Shown one piece after another: positions 9,085 through 17,975 of a DNA stretch of 61,632 nt. The stretch is taken from NCBI GenBank assembly GCA_903891085.1, contig CAITDJ010000095.1, positions 1-61,632 on the forward strand, read 5' to 3'. The position numbers and the translations under genes were made by a program. The notes below the pieces were generated by a model that worked only from the letters and a program-made list of their open reading frames with translations, did not search any database and was not told where the DNA came from. The DNA comes from an uncultured Bacteroidota bacterium (GTDB lineage Bacteria > Bacteroidota > Bacteroidia > Bacteroidales > F082). How positions within the stretch are numbered: position 1 is the first letter of the stretch; each line of letters opens with the position of its first letter.

Positions 9085-11034
9085 TCAGCTTCTTATTTTA
9101 ATAACGGGAGTCTTTGATTTCGAAGGAATTGTAAGTGGAATTTTCTCAATGGTAACCAAACTTGAATCCAAACCGTAGGCAGTAACATCACCAATCCCGA
9201 TACGCTTGAAATAATAATAAATATTTATTGAAAGCTTTTCGAGTAAGGGTAATTCAATACTGTGATTTACCCGCCTGTCGAGGTGAACAAAACGAAAATC
9301 ACTGGGTATACCATGCCTTGTCAATGAAGGATGCGGACTGATGAGGTCAATCTTCCCTTCGTCGCGCATGCATGTCAATACCTGTGTGAAATATTCCGCA
9401 ATTTTTGGCTGTACTTTAAAACCAAGATAAAAATCGATGCGATAGATTCTGTTTGGGTACATTTCTGTTACCTTGTATTCAAGTGTGGATGGATCGTCCA
9501 AAATATCAACGTGCAGAATCCAATAAACATCTGCCCTTTTGGGTTGACGTTTCAATATGGAATAAATTGTCTTTTCTTCAATATCGGTGCGTTTATCAGC
9601 ATGTGTCGTATAAACGAGGTTGCTCGAATACTTGGGTATTGTAACATCCTGGCTAACATCAAAAATGATAGGCAAATACTTTTCAATTTTAAGGAAAGAA
9701 ATATATCTGTTTCTGATTTGACGGCCACGGTGCATGATCAGCATTATTAATGAGATAAGCGAAGCGGCGACGACTGTAAACCAGCCACCATGGGCAAATT
9801 TCTCCATATTGGCTACCAGAAATGCGCCTTCAATGGTGAGATAGATTGAAGCAAAACCTATAACAATAAAAATCGGAATCTTCCTTGCACGCAGGTAAAA
9901 AATCATCAAAATGGTTGTCATCAGCATCGTAATCGTTATCGAAAGGCCATAGGCGGCCTCCATATTTGCTGAAGTTTGGAATAACAGAATTACAAAGCAA
10001 CATGAAAAAAAGAGCAACCAATTGATGGTTGGAATATACATTTGCCCTTTGGCATGTGAAGGATATTTTATTCTGATTTTCGGCCAGAAATTCAAGGATA
10101 TGGCCTCACTAATCAGCGTATAGGATCCCGTAATCAGGGCCTGACTGGCAACAACAGCAGCGGTAGTGGCCAAAATAATTCCAAAGGGCAGAAACCATGG
10201 TGGCATAACAGCATAAAAAGGATTTGTATCAATAGAAAAACCACCCAAATGATTCAATACCCAGGCCCCTTGACCCAGATAATTCAAAATCAACATGACT
10301 TTTACAAATCCCCAGGTAGTTCTTATATTTTTTAGTCCACAGTGCCCTAAGTCGGTATAAAGCGCTTCGGCTCCTGTCGTACACAAAAATACTGCCCCAA
10401 GCAGGAGTATCCCTTTTGGATAATTTGCCAGTAGATTGTAAGCGTAATAAGGATTAAAGGCTTTTAAAACAGATGGAAATTCGAGTAAATTGGAAAAACC
10501 AAGTATACCTAACGTTGAAAACCAAACCAACATGATAGGTCCAAAAGCCTTGCCAACAAAAGATGTCCCAAATTGCTGAACAAAAAACAAACCCGTGATA
10601 ATAATGATAACGATAGGAATTACCGGAATATTGGGGTTAAACAATTTAAGTCCCTCTACAGCTGATGTAACTGTAATAGAAGGCGTTATGATTCCATCAG
10701 CCAACAATGTGCTTCCTCCGATGATAGCAAAAGTGGTCAGCCAGCGCCGCCGTCTGCGCAACAGGGTGAACAACGAAAATATTCCACCTTCTCCCTTATT
10801 ATCGGCACGCAAGGTGATAATAACATATTTTACCGTTGTCTGAAGTGTTAATGTCCAGATGATACAGGATAAGGCACCCAAAATCAGCATTTCATTAATT
10901 TCAGTTGCTGAAAAAAGTATTGCTTTCAGCACATATAAAGGAGAGGTACCAATATCACCGTAAATAATCCCTAAAGTAACAATTACGCCTGTAAGAGTCA
11001 ACTTTGATAAATCGCTATGCGAAGGTTTTTGCAT
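9085..11034 (-). CDS. kup: Low-affinity potassium transporter Kup
   Basis: Proton-coupled potassium uptake in the inner membrane. The N-terminus carries the KUP signature GIIYGDIGTSPLYV in the first membrane helix. About twelve hydrophobic segments follow up to about residue 440, then a soluble C-terminal domain (about 450-649), as is usual for the family (about 630-680 aa). The open frame reaches a TTG at 11049; the ATG at 11034 (MQKPSHSD) is the more ordinary start and keeps the whole first helix. It stands alone: the neighbour upstream is divergent terC and the one downstream is about 220 bases away. I saw no c-di-AMP riboswitch-like structure in its leader. Confidence 0.95.
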   Translation of the reverse strand: MQKPSHSDLSKLTLTGVIVTLGIIYGDIGTSPLYVLKAILFSATEINEMLILGALSCIIWTLTLQTTVKYVIITLRADNKGEGGIFSLFTLLRRRRRWLTTFAIIGGSTLLADGIITPSITVTSAVEGLKLFNPNIPVIPIVIIIITGLFFVQQFGTSFVGKAFGPIMLVWFSTLGILGFSNLLEFPSVLKAFNPYYAYNLLANYPKGILLLGAVFLCTTGAEALYTDLGHCGLKNIRTTWGFVKVMLILNYLGQGAWVLNHLGGFSIDTNPFYAVMPPWFLPFGIILATTAAVVASQALITGSYTLISEAISLNFWPKIRIKYPSHAKGQMYIPTINWLLFFSCCFVILLFQTSANMEAAYGLSITITMLMTTILMIFYLRARKIPIFIVIGFASIYLTIEGAFLVANMEKFAHGGWFTVVAASLISLIMLIMHRGRQIRNRYISFLKIEKYLPIIFDVSQDVTIPKYSSNLVYTTHADKRTDIEEKTIYSILKRQPKRADVYWILHVDILDDPSTLEYKVTEMYPNRIYRIDFYLGFKVQPKIAEYFTQVLTCMRDEGKIDLISPHPSLTRHGIPSDFRFVHLDRRVNHSIELPLLEKLSINIYYYFKRIGIGDVTAYGLDSSLVTIEKIPLTIPSKSKTPVIKIRS

Positions 11035-11373
11035 CTGTGGAATTTTCAAAAAGATGGCAAAATTAGTTAATAAAAGTTAATATTTTTATAAATTGAATAA
11101 AAATATAACCTACTTGTTTTCAAAACATTAATACCTCACTTTCATTGATATTCCAAAGGTAAAACAAATAGATAGAATTTTCAAAGAACTTTTGAAGACA
11201 GGAAATGACTAATTTTGGATCCTTACAAAACCGTGAAAGTTCAATCAAGTTAATTTTCCTTAGGATATTTAAAGAAGTTGCTACTATAAGTGATGTTCTT
11301 CAAGTGAGTAGCCTGGATTTAAAATATTAATAATCATTTGTTTAATAAATATGCTGTTTAATAAAAAGCAACT
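11035..11373. other. Divergent intergenic region kup / terC
   Basis: About 340 AT-rich bases separate the divergent kup and terC starts. It must hold both promoters, but I find no good TAnnTTTG plus TTG pair on either strand. There is no open frame worth calling. TerC genes are elsewhere often preceded by the manganese yybP-ykoY riboswitch; I could not identify its conserved core here. Confidence 0.5.
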
Positions 11374-12300
11374 ATGGAAGTAACATCAACTGTTTGGTTA
11401 GGGTTTATACTTTTTGTGATTCTAATGTTAGCCCTGGATTTAGGTGTCTTTAACCGAAAATCGCACGCAGTTGGCATCAAAGAGGCATTGATATGGAGCG
11501 CCATTTGGATAAGTATGGCACTCATTTTCAATTTCGGTGTCTACCACTTTATGGGTAAAGTAAAAGGACTCGAGTTTTTAACAGGCTATCTCATCGAGAA
11601 AGCACTCAGCATTGACAATCTTTTTGTTTTCATTATGCTTTTTTCCATGTTTAAGGTGGAGCCCAAATACCAGCATAAAGTGCTCTTTTGGGGAATACTC
11701 GGCGCGCTCATTATGCGTGCTATATTTATTTTTGCCGGCGTTGCACTCATAAATCGTTTCCATTGGATAGTCTATGTTTTTGGAGCTTTTCTCATTTTCA
11801 CCGGTTTCAAAATGCTTGTGCATAAAGAGGAACACATTGACCCGAATAAGAATCCGCTGGTTCGTTTCTTTAAAAAGTTCATGCCTGTCACTTCTGAAAT
11901 GCATGGAAACCGTTTTTTTGTAAGAATTAATCACAAATCATTTGCCACACCGTTATTTGTCGTATTGATAGTCATTGAGTTTACAGACGTAATATTCGCT
12001 ACCGACTCAATTCCCGCAATATTGGCCATCTCGCATGATCCATTTATCATATTCTCATCCAATGTTTTTGCAATATTAGGGTTAAGGGCGTTGTACTTTG
12101 CACTTGCAGGCATTACCCAGTATTTCCATTATCTTAAATATGGCCTTGCCGCAATATTGATATTTGTTGGGGTGAAAATGAGTATAGCAGGATTTTTTCA
12201 TTTCCCTATCGTACTCTCCCTGCTGATTATTCTCGGCATCTTGGTGGTTGCAGTAATTGCTTCAATGCTCTTTCCTGTGAAAGAAGAACCTAAGTTATAA
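11374..12300 (+). CDS. TerC/Alx-family membrane protein
   Basis: Integral membrane protein of the TerC/Alx family, implicated in manganese export or metal homeostasis and in tellurium resistance loci. It has 308 residues and about nine hydrophobic segments. Family motifs with conserved acidic residues are visible: EKALSIDNLFVFIMLF near residue 71 and EFTDVIFATDSIPA near residue 205, which likely form the metal path. A charged loop (about 150-185) separates the two halves. It is monocistronic: kup is divergent upstream and a response regulator converges downstream after 76 bases. No ter operon genes accompany it, so a housekeeping metal role is more likely than tellurite resistance (inference). 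Confidence 0.9.
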   Translation: MEVTSTVWLGFILFVILMLALDLGVFNRKSHAVGIKEALIWSAIWISMALIFNFGVYHFMGKVKGLEFLTGYLIEKALSIDNLFVFIMLFSMFKVEPKYQHKVLFWGILGALIMRAIFIFAGVALINRFHWIVYVFGAFLIFTGFKMLVHKEEHIDPNKNPLVRFFKKFMPVTSEMHGNRFFVRINHKSFATPLFVVLIVIEFTDVIFATDSIPAILAISHDPFIIFSSNVFAILGLRALYFALAGITQYFHYLKYGLAAILIFVGVKMSIAGFFHFPIVLSLLIILGILVVAVIASMLFPVKEEPKL

Positions 12301-12376
12301 AGAAGTAGATGAAAGTTTTTTTTTAATATTGGCCCAAACTTCAAAATATGAAGAAATTGAGATCCTAAACTGATTA

Positions 12377-13021
12377 CTAAGCCTTAATCCAGTGATTTTC
12401 AATTGCATTCATCACAAGATGGGCAGTATTTTTTGATTGGGTCTTTTCAAGAATATTTGCTCGGTGCTTATCGACGGTTCGCTTGCTGAGAAATAGTTTT
12501 TCGCCAATCTCCTGATTCGAAAATCCATGGCAAATCAATTCCAGCACTTCCATCTCACGATCAGTGAGTTCAGCACCCTTCCAATTACTTAATCTTGAGT
12601 TCCTGAGATTTCTGACGATATTCAACAGCAACTCTTTTGAAAAATAATTCTCACCTTTCATTACAGTTTCTATCGCTTCTATCACTTCAGATATGTCAGA
12701 ATTTTTCAGCAGAAAACCTTTGGCTCCGGCATCGATCATTTTGTAGTAGTATATTTCATCGCCATACATCGAAAGTGCGATGATTTTAATCGATTCATGC
12801 TCCTGATTCGCTCGTTTTGTGGCAGTTATACCGTCAACATGAGGCATATCGATATCCATGAAAACAACATCAGGCTCAAAAGTCGCCAATACATCAAAGA
12901 AATCCTTTCCATCCGAGGCTTCACGTATCTCACAATTGTCAAGATATGCCTCAAGAAGTATCTTTAATCCATTTCTGAAAAGGTTGTGATCGTCTGCAAT
13001 AATAATTTTTAAACCATTCAT
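12377..13021 (-). CDS. NarL/LuxR-family response regulator
   Basis: Cytoplasmic DNA-binding response regulator, 214 aa. The receiver domain (1-120) has the acidic pair in IIIADDH, phosphoacceptor Asp56 in FMDIDMPH, a Ser switch residue in IALSMY and the conserved Lys in GAKGFLLK. The C-terminal LuxR-type helix-turn-helix (about 148-210) includes LTDREMEVLELICHGFSNQE. Its start overlaps the stop of the adjacent histidine kinase by four bases, so the two form a cognate pair. Target genes cannot be read from the sequence. It is a useful intact comparison for the atypical regulator at 56.4 kb, whose residue numbering aligns without a gap around position 56. Confidence 0.93.
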   Translation of the reverse strand: MNGLKIIIADDHNLFRNGLKILLEAYLDNCEIREASDGKDFFDVLATFEPDVVFMDIDMPHVDGITATKRANQEHESIKIIALSMYGDEIYYYKMIDAGAKGFLLKNSDISEVIEAIETVMKGENYFSKELLLNIVRNLRNSRLSNWKGAELTDREMEVLELICHGFSNQEIGEKLFLSKRTVDKHRANILEKTQSKNTAHLVMNAIENHWIKA

Positions 13022-13974
13022 ATTATTACTGGTATTTCAATACTGACTATTACTCCCTCACGGCACATGCTTTCCAATTTGAAGCTTCCATTGAGTGAAC
13101 CAATTCTTGTCCGCAGGTTATTTAATCCCATACCTCTTTTGTTATTTAAAATAACTTCCTGATAGTCGAATCCGTCACCATCTTCCTGATACAAAAACTT
13201 TAAAACATCTCCCTCCCTATCCAGGCTAATTAAAACCGTTTTTGCATTGCCATGCTGTATCGTATTGTTAATGAGCTCGCATGCGGTCCGGTAAATAACT
13301 ACTTCAATATTACCTTTGAAACGTTGCTCGCCAAGATTAGTCCGAAAGTGAATGCTGATTTTTTCGGTTTGATTGATTTTTGAACAAAATGACTGAATAG
13401 CATTTGGCAGTCCAAAATTCTCGAGTATATGCGGACTCAGATTAATTGATATTTCTTTTAAACTGCGAATGGCTTCATTCACCGTTTGCAATGAACCTTC
13501 CAATAATTCCTGTCTATTTGAAATTCCTTTGTCCTTTGATAAGGCTGACAATGACATTTTCACGGCAGATAACAACGGTCCTAATCCGTCATGCAGATCT
13601 TTTGCAAACCTTTTTCGCTCGTTTTCTTCGGTGTGAATGATGGCATTGAGGATTCTTTTTTCGTTTTCAGCCCTGATTTCCTGCAGGCTGGATAAATACC
13701 GAAAGACTTTCTTAATAAAAAAAACGCCCGTCACCATCAGTATCGAAATCAAAACACCCATCCAACTATTCACCTGCTGAAAATACTGCGCTGAGCTTAA
13801 TTCGAAATAGGAGGATATCAATTCGAGTATTCTGCTCAAGGCCATGATAAAAAGTCCGATGGCCAATAAAATCCAGCTTGAGTTATACTTTGTTGATTTG
13901 ATTAAACTTGCAACAACAATAACGGCCACAATCTGCAATATAACAGAAATAAACAATGCGTAATGCATGAGCAT
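13018..13974 (-). CDS. Membrane sensor histidine kinase, HisKA_3 type
   Basis: Sensor kinase partner of the downstream NarL-type regulator. The N-terminus has three hydrophobic segments (about 5-26, 33-52 and 70-90) and no large extracytoplasmic domain, so sensing is likely within the membrane or cytoplasm. The HisKA_3 dimerisation helix carries the phosphorylated His128 in KDLHDGLGPLL. The HATPase_c domain shows the N box (ELINNTIQHGNA), a DGDGFD G1 box and GMGLNNLRTRI. At 318 aa it is typical of the NarX/DesK-like class. ATG codons exist at 13974 and 13968; either could be used. Confidence 0.92.
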   Translation of the reverse strand: MLMHYALFISVILQIVAVIVVASLIKSTKYNSSWILLAIGLFIMALSRILELISSYFELSSAQYFQQVNSWMGVLISILMVTGVFFIKKVFRYLSSLQEIRAENEKRILNAIIHTEENERKRFAKDLHDGLGPLLSAVKMSLSALSKDKGISNRQELLEGSLQTVNEAIRSLKEISINLSPHILENFGLPNAIQSFCSKINQTEKISIHFRTNLGEQRFKGNIEVVIYRTACELINNTIQHGNAKTVLISLDREGDVLKFLYQEDGDGFDYQEVILNNKRGMGLNNLRTRIGSLNGSFKLESMCREGVIVSIEIPVII

Positions 13975-14118
13975 GGCCAGCGAATTTTTTCAATTAAACC
14001 ATAAAAATACAAAATAAGCCGTTCGAAGCAGCCATTCATACTTTATAATAGTTACAAGTCAGGTCATAATTGAAATAACCCGATCAGTTTCTATTCTACG
14101 AAAAAAAACATTGTTTGT

Positions 14119-14334
14119 TTAATAGTCCGATTCGTCGTCGCCTTCATCATCCACTGAATCAGGGTCATAATCAAAGAGATTATCTATTTCCGTCTCCTCT
14201 TCATCTTCCCCGATGGGGTTATATATTGAGATTCTACGGTCGCGTTTGTTAACAGCAATTTTTTTACCCGGTTTACGTATCAAATCATCGTTTGAGAATT
14301 CTTGTACCCGAGCCTTTTTCTTACCCGTTTTCAT
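14119..14334 (-). CDS. Small acidic-tailed protein, unknown
   Basis: 71 residues: a basic N-terminal half (KTGKKKARV, RKPGKKIAVNKRDRR) followed by a highly acidic C-terminus (EDEEETEIDN and DSVDDEGDDESDY). There is no signal peptide or membrane segment. I do not recognise it. Charge segregation of this kind is seen in proteins that bind nucleic acid or basic proteins, but no function should be assigned. The frame is short but has biased, coherent composition and a normal ATG. A box TTAATTTG about 55 bases upstream on the minus strand is one mismatch from the -7 consensus. Neighbours are unrelated. Confidence 0.6.
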   Translation of the reverse strand: MKTGKKKARVQEFSNDDLIRKPGKKIAVNKRDRRISIYNPIGEDEEETEIDNLFDYDPDSVDDEGDDESDY

Positions 14335-14751
14335 AGGTGATTAGTAATAGAAATTTGTTAGATTTATACTTGTGGACTTATTGGACGCAAATTAAGCATG
14401 TGAGATTGTTAAAGAAGAAAACCGCATTTTGAAATTGATTTGGCAATTCATGTGTCAATTAATAAAGAAGTTCCATATTTATTGACATTTTCATAGAAAC
14501 AACAACATAAGCAGCCATACAAATGACATTAATTTGATTGCGAATAGTAGCTTTGGTTAACTATCTGATAATGGTATGTTTTATAACCGGATGCAATTTT
14601 AAGATATTTCTTTAATCAAATGCAAGTTTCTTGAAACAAAAATTGGAAATTATCCTACAAAAATCGTTAATATACATAATATCAAAGCATTGCGATTTAG
14701 GAATTCGCCGTTAACCTTGTCAACATTTTACTGGAAAATTAAAATTGAAAA
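14335..14751. other. Intergenic region without recognisable gene
   Basis: 417 AT-rich bases between the small acidic protein and the 3' end of the DUF5723 gene. An isolated TAGCTTTG (14548-14555, plus strand) resembles a -7 box but has no -33 partner and no gene after it. I see no RNA gene, repeat or terminator hairpin. Confidence 0.5.
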
Positions 14752-16254
14752 CTATCTCCCCGGATTAAAGAGACTGTTTTTACGCGGTCGGTAATTATAG
14801 TCAGTTGAGCATGCCCCACCAACATTTCCAAACAGACATATACCCTTACGGAAGTTTATTTTCACCGAAGCATAAAAATCCACACCCTGAATTTTGCCCA
14901 ATCCAACCAAGGATCCCAACTGGTCGGTCCCTAAAGTGAGAACTCCCAGGCGCATCGCTAATCCAATGCGTGTGGTACGATACTCGTATAAACTCACCGG
15001 AAGCATTATCTCGAACCATGACCTTTCGTAACGAGGTGTGATGGCAATTTGGGCAGGACGACGAACACTATACTTACTCACTGAGAACGGTTGAACTATC
15101 GTAGCATTAATATACCAATTCGGATTCAAGTGGTAATCGAACTGAGCGCTTAGCGCAGTAGGCAATCCCATCTTAAATGAATTACCAATACTTGACGCGT
15201 CCGGGTTTACTAACATTAAATCACTTAATGTTTTCATGAGTTCGTTGAGATTGATAAAACTCAACTGGTCCAAATCCTTAAGTAATACATTTACATTATT
15301 GAACCGATGAAGTTCGGCATTTGATTTAAAGGAAATTGACCCCAAATCAAGAATTGATACACCTGCACGCCATTGGTAATCATTATAATCCTCTTCACAA
15401 ATGCGTCTGGAGTGATTACGCTGATATCCTTCATTCTTCAGGGTATAAGTAATTCCTAAATCAACCCCTAATCCAAGGCCTTTAAAAAGAGGGCCAATGG
15501 GCACATCATTTGACTGATAATCAACCGGCAATGAAAAACCTGCATCCAGATTCATGTCATTAATCTGAACTGTATTTCTGTTCAGCACTACATAATCAAT
15601 ATTCTGAACATCAATAAATGAAGCCCCAAGTCCTTCCATTACATTAACAGTAATGCCTGCTGCCCAATGGTGGTTGCTTTCCTGATAAAAAGCCAGGGCA
15701 TAACTTATACCAAACTCAGCCCATGATAGTGAGGCAGCAGAAAAATCATGGTCGATGAAATTTACATTTTGTAACTCACCAAATCCCAATGATTCAACAC
15801 CAAAAATCGGAATTTCATACGGAATATTACTTCCTGAATTATAGGAACGAAAGGCTGTGTGGAAAGCAATTACCTGTTCATGAAACTGTACCATTCCGCC
15901 TAACGCATAAACATTAGAAATGGCTGATAAATCTTTCGTGTTTTTATTTCTGAAGTACAGAAAATTATTTCCGTTAGGTGGATAGGTGGCCAGAATGTCT
16001 TTTCCAGACAACAAAGGTATGATCCTGATATCTTTCCCGGGTAAATAGGCAAAATTATTCTGTCCAAAAACAGTTGCAGAAACGATGTTGAAATCAAAAT
16101 AGTTTTTTGATTGCAGCATGGTAGACGGATTTATCCTGGCCATGGAAGATCCGGCGTAATTTCCCTGGGTTATTCCCGGAGATTCCTGTGAAAAACTTTC
16201 AATTGAAATGAAAAAGAAAACTATCAGATAAAAAACAAACCCACGATTACCCAT
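14752..16254 (-). CDS. DUF5723 family protein, predicted outer-membrane beta-structure
   Basis: 500-residue exported protein of the Bacteroidota DUF5723 group. The signal peptide is about residues 1-23 (FFFISIESFSQ). The mature start, NYAGSSMARINPS, is characteristic of the family. The rest alternates short amphipathic strands with turns, including YEIPIFGVESLGFGEL, DAGFSLPVDY, KGLGLGVDLGITYT, RAGVSILDLGSI and FEIMLPVSLYEY, consistent with a transmembrane beta-barrel. The C-terminal segment has clustered Cys and Gly (GICLFGNVGGACST). No enzymatic motif is visible. A decayed paralogue lies immediately upstream in the same orientation, so this is the surviving copy of a tandem pair. A possible -7 box (TAATTTTG on the minus strand, 16300-16307) lies about 46 bases upstream. 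Confidence 0.82.
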   Translation of the reverse strand: MGNRGFVFYLIVFFFISIESFSQESPGITQGNYAGSSMARINPSTMLQSKNYFDFNIVSATVFGQNNFAYLPGKDIRIIPLLSGKDILATYPPNGNNFLYFRNKNTKDLSAISNVYALGGMVQFHEQVIAFHTAFRSYNSGSNIPYEIPIFGVESLGFGELQNVNFIDHDFSAASLSWAEFGISYALAFYQESNHHWAAGITVNVMEGLGASFIDVQNIDYVVLNRNTVQINDMNLDAGFSLPVDYQSNDVPIGPLFKGLGLGVDLGITYTLKNEGYQRNHSRRICEEDYNDYQWRAGVSILDLGSISFKSNAELHRFNNVNVLLKDLDQLSFINLNELMKTLSDLMLVNPDASSIGNSFKMGLPTALSAQFDYHLNPNWYINATIVQPFSVSKYSVRRPAQIAITPRYERSWFEIMLPVSLYEYRTTRIGLAMRLGVLTLGTDQLGSLVGLGKIQGVDFYASVKINFRKGICLFGNVGGACSTDYNYRPRKNSLFNPGR

Positions 16255-16387
16255 TCAAAAAGTGTCGTTCGACATTATATTTAAACATTGTTCCGAATAC
16301 AAAATTAATTTTTTCCCCGTTAATCCTCATAAATATTTAAAACAAAATAAAATGAAGTTTATTGCATTGCGGTTCACAAACTCGTTC

Positions 16388-17640
16388 AAATCCTAGTACT
16401 TTCATTTTTAAAGATTGATTTATTGTATTTAGGATAAAAATCACCGTTAAAACAAGCGCCTGTATCTTTGTTTCGCAGGCAATTACCTATATTTAAACCG
16501 AATCTGACTGAAAATTATAAATCCAATCCATCTATATCATCCAAACCAAGCAACGCCCCAATACGTTCTGTTCCAATGGCCAGTAACCCTATTCGCACCG
16601 ATGCACCTATCCCGGGCATGCTGTAATTGAAGAGGCACACAGGCAAAGCAAACTCAAACAGGGTCGATCTGTACCTTGGCGCGATACTTAACAGGGCAGG
16701 CCATTGAACCTTATATTTATAGAAACTTACCGGTTGAAAAGTTAATATATTCATATAAAAAATGCTTTTAATATGCCAATCAAATTGCATACTTAATGCT
16801 GCCGGCAATGCAATACTGAAATTTTCGGCAACCAGAGAAGCATTCGCGTCTCCAAGTAAAACTGAACTTGCATCCTGAATAAGCTGATGGATGTTGTTTG
16901 CATTGATTGTATCCACCTGATCCAAAAAACATTGATCCCCCTTCCCTTATTAAATTCCGCTGAATTTTTGAAGTCAATTGACCCGGTATCAAGCAATGAG
17001 ATGCCAATCCGCCACTCGTAATCAAGATATGGATTTTCGCAATTTCGTCGGGCAATTTCATCCTGAATACCGCTTTTCAACTGTGTGTAAGTGATGCCAA
17101 CATCCATTCCAAGACCTTTGCCTTTGAAATAGGGTCCCGGGACAAAATCATTCGTGCCATAATCCATTGGCAATGAATAACCAGCATCAACATCCATTTG
17201 AAAAAAATCTACAGTTTACCATCAAGCACTACATATAGCCAATCTCATTAACCTTAACGAATCCCCCTGAGACGCCAAAAAGCCCGTTTATTGCAATCCC
17301 TGCGTCTAATTTGCTTCCATATCGGTGATAAAGATTGGTTGCAAATGAAAATCCGATTTCAGACCAGGCCAAACCAGTAAGCTGAAAGTTGCCATTCTTA
17401 AAATTGATATGATGCAAGGGTGAATAACCTTGCAACTCCGTTGCGAAAACCGGTATCTCTTAGGGAATATCTATTGCAGAAACATAATTGCGTGAGGCTG
17501 TATGAATTCCAAAAGAATGTTTTTTGTTGAAAACATAAAGGAAGGTCCATTGTATAAAGCGGAAGCAGCACATATATACAAAGTAGCCATAACAACAAAC
17601 GTTTTACAACAATCATAATCCTAACTATGGGACTCGGACA
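16388..17640 (-). pseudogene. Decayed DUF5723 paralogue
   Basis: Homologous along its length to the intact neighbour but interrupted repeatedly. Readable fragments in order are: GPSFMFSTK, then HTASRNYVSA, EIPVFATEL, LTGLAWSEIGFSFA, DAGYSLPMDYG, KGLGMDVGITYT, WRIGISLLDTGSIDF, DQVDTINANN, FALPVCLFNYSMPGI, GLDDIDGLDL, and past a stop FGLNIGNCLRNKDTGACFNG. Lesions I can place: one A lost in an A run near 17520; an in-frame TAA near 17461; a two-base TA gain near 17228; one A lost near 17213; one T lost in a T run near 16928; an in-frame TAA at 16515-16517. The N-terminal signal peptide is not recognisable. The limits given are those of visible homology. Confidence 0.88.
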
Positions 17641-17780
17641 ACAGTTTATTACCACAAAGGTCGGTTCCGGTTCGGCCAATTCCATAACATAAGTCAGGAG
17701 AAATATTACATAATTTACATATCTGGCATCAATGATATCAAAACCAATTCTTGGAAAATATTTTTTAGAATAAAAAGTAG

Positions 17781-17788
17781 TATATTTG
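17781..17788 (+). promoter_or_regulatory. Bacteroidota -7 box (TATATTTG) before tRNA-Leu/tig
   Basis: TATATTTG matches TAnnTTTG exactly and lies 32 bases before the mature tRNA 5' end, giving a short leader. The upstream -33 element is poor. It probably drives the tRNA and possibly the tig-clpP-clpX genes that follow. Confidence 0.65.
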
Positions 17789-17819
17789 CACCCTCATTCT
17801 GAAAAACAGATGATCATAG

Positions 17820-17901
17820 GCGGATGTGGCGTAATTGGTAGCCGCGCCAGACTTAGGATCTGGTGCCGAGAGGCGTGGGGGTTCGAGTCCCTTCATCCGC
17901 A
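17820..17901 (+). tRNA. tRNA-Leu (anticodon UAG)
   Basis: The acceptor stem GCGGATG pairs with CATCCGC. The anticodon stem CCAGA/TCTGG encloses the loop CTTAGGA, giving anticodon TAG, which reads CUA leucine codons. A long type II variable arm (TGCCGAGAGGCGT) and the TTCGAGT T-loop support leucine. The discriminator is A at 17901; CCA is not encoded. The gene lies directly upstream of tig, separated by a hairpin. Confidence 0.97.
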
Positions 17902-17910
17902 CATAGCTTT

Positions 17911-17936
17911 AGCCGGATTAACCAATTGATCCGGCT
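17911..17936 (+). terminator. Hairpin between tRNA-Leu and tig
   Basis: A perfect 8-bp stem, AGCCGGAT and ATCCGGCT, with a 10-base loop, nine bases after the tRNA. The following tract (GAATAATTTTA) is only weakly U-rich, so it may be a partial terminator, a processing signal for the tRNA 3' end, or an attenuator before tig. Confidence 0.55.
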
Positions 17937-17975
17937 GAATAATTTTATAGCTGTCTCTAATAAACATTATTTTGC

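Noticed and set aside
11035..11373. yybP-ykoY manganese riboswitch before terC
   Set aside because: The conserved core could not be found by reading; a covariance-model search would decide.
12377..13974. Regulator pair specific for kup or terC
   Set aside because: Only proximity supports it; no shared operator was seen.
14548..14555. Promoter (TAGCTTTG)
   Set aside because: No -33 element at proper spacing and no gene downstream on that strand.
16388..17640. Several separate small genes
   Set aside because: The fragments line up in order with one DUF5723 protein and are joined by frameshifts and stops; they are one pseudogene.
16388..17640. Sequencing error as sole cause of the broken gene
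   Set aside because: Three indels are in homopolymers, but two in-frame TAA codons and a TA duplication are not explained that way.
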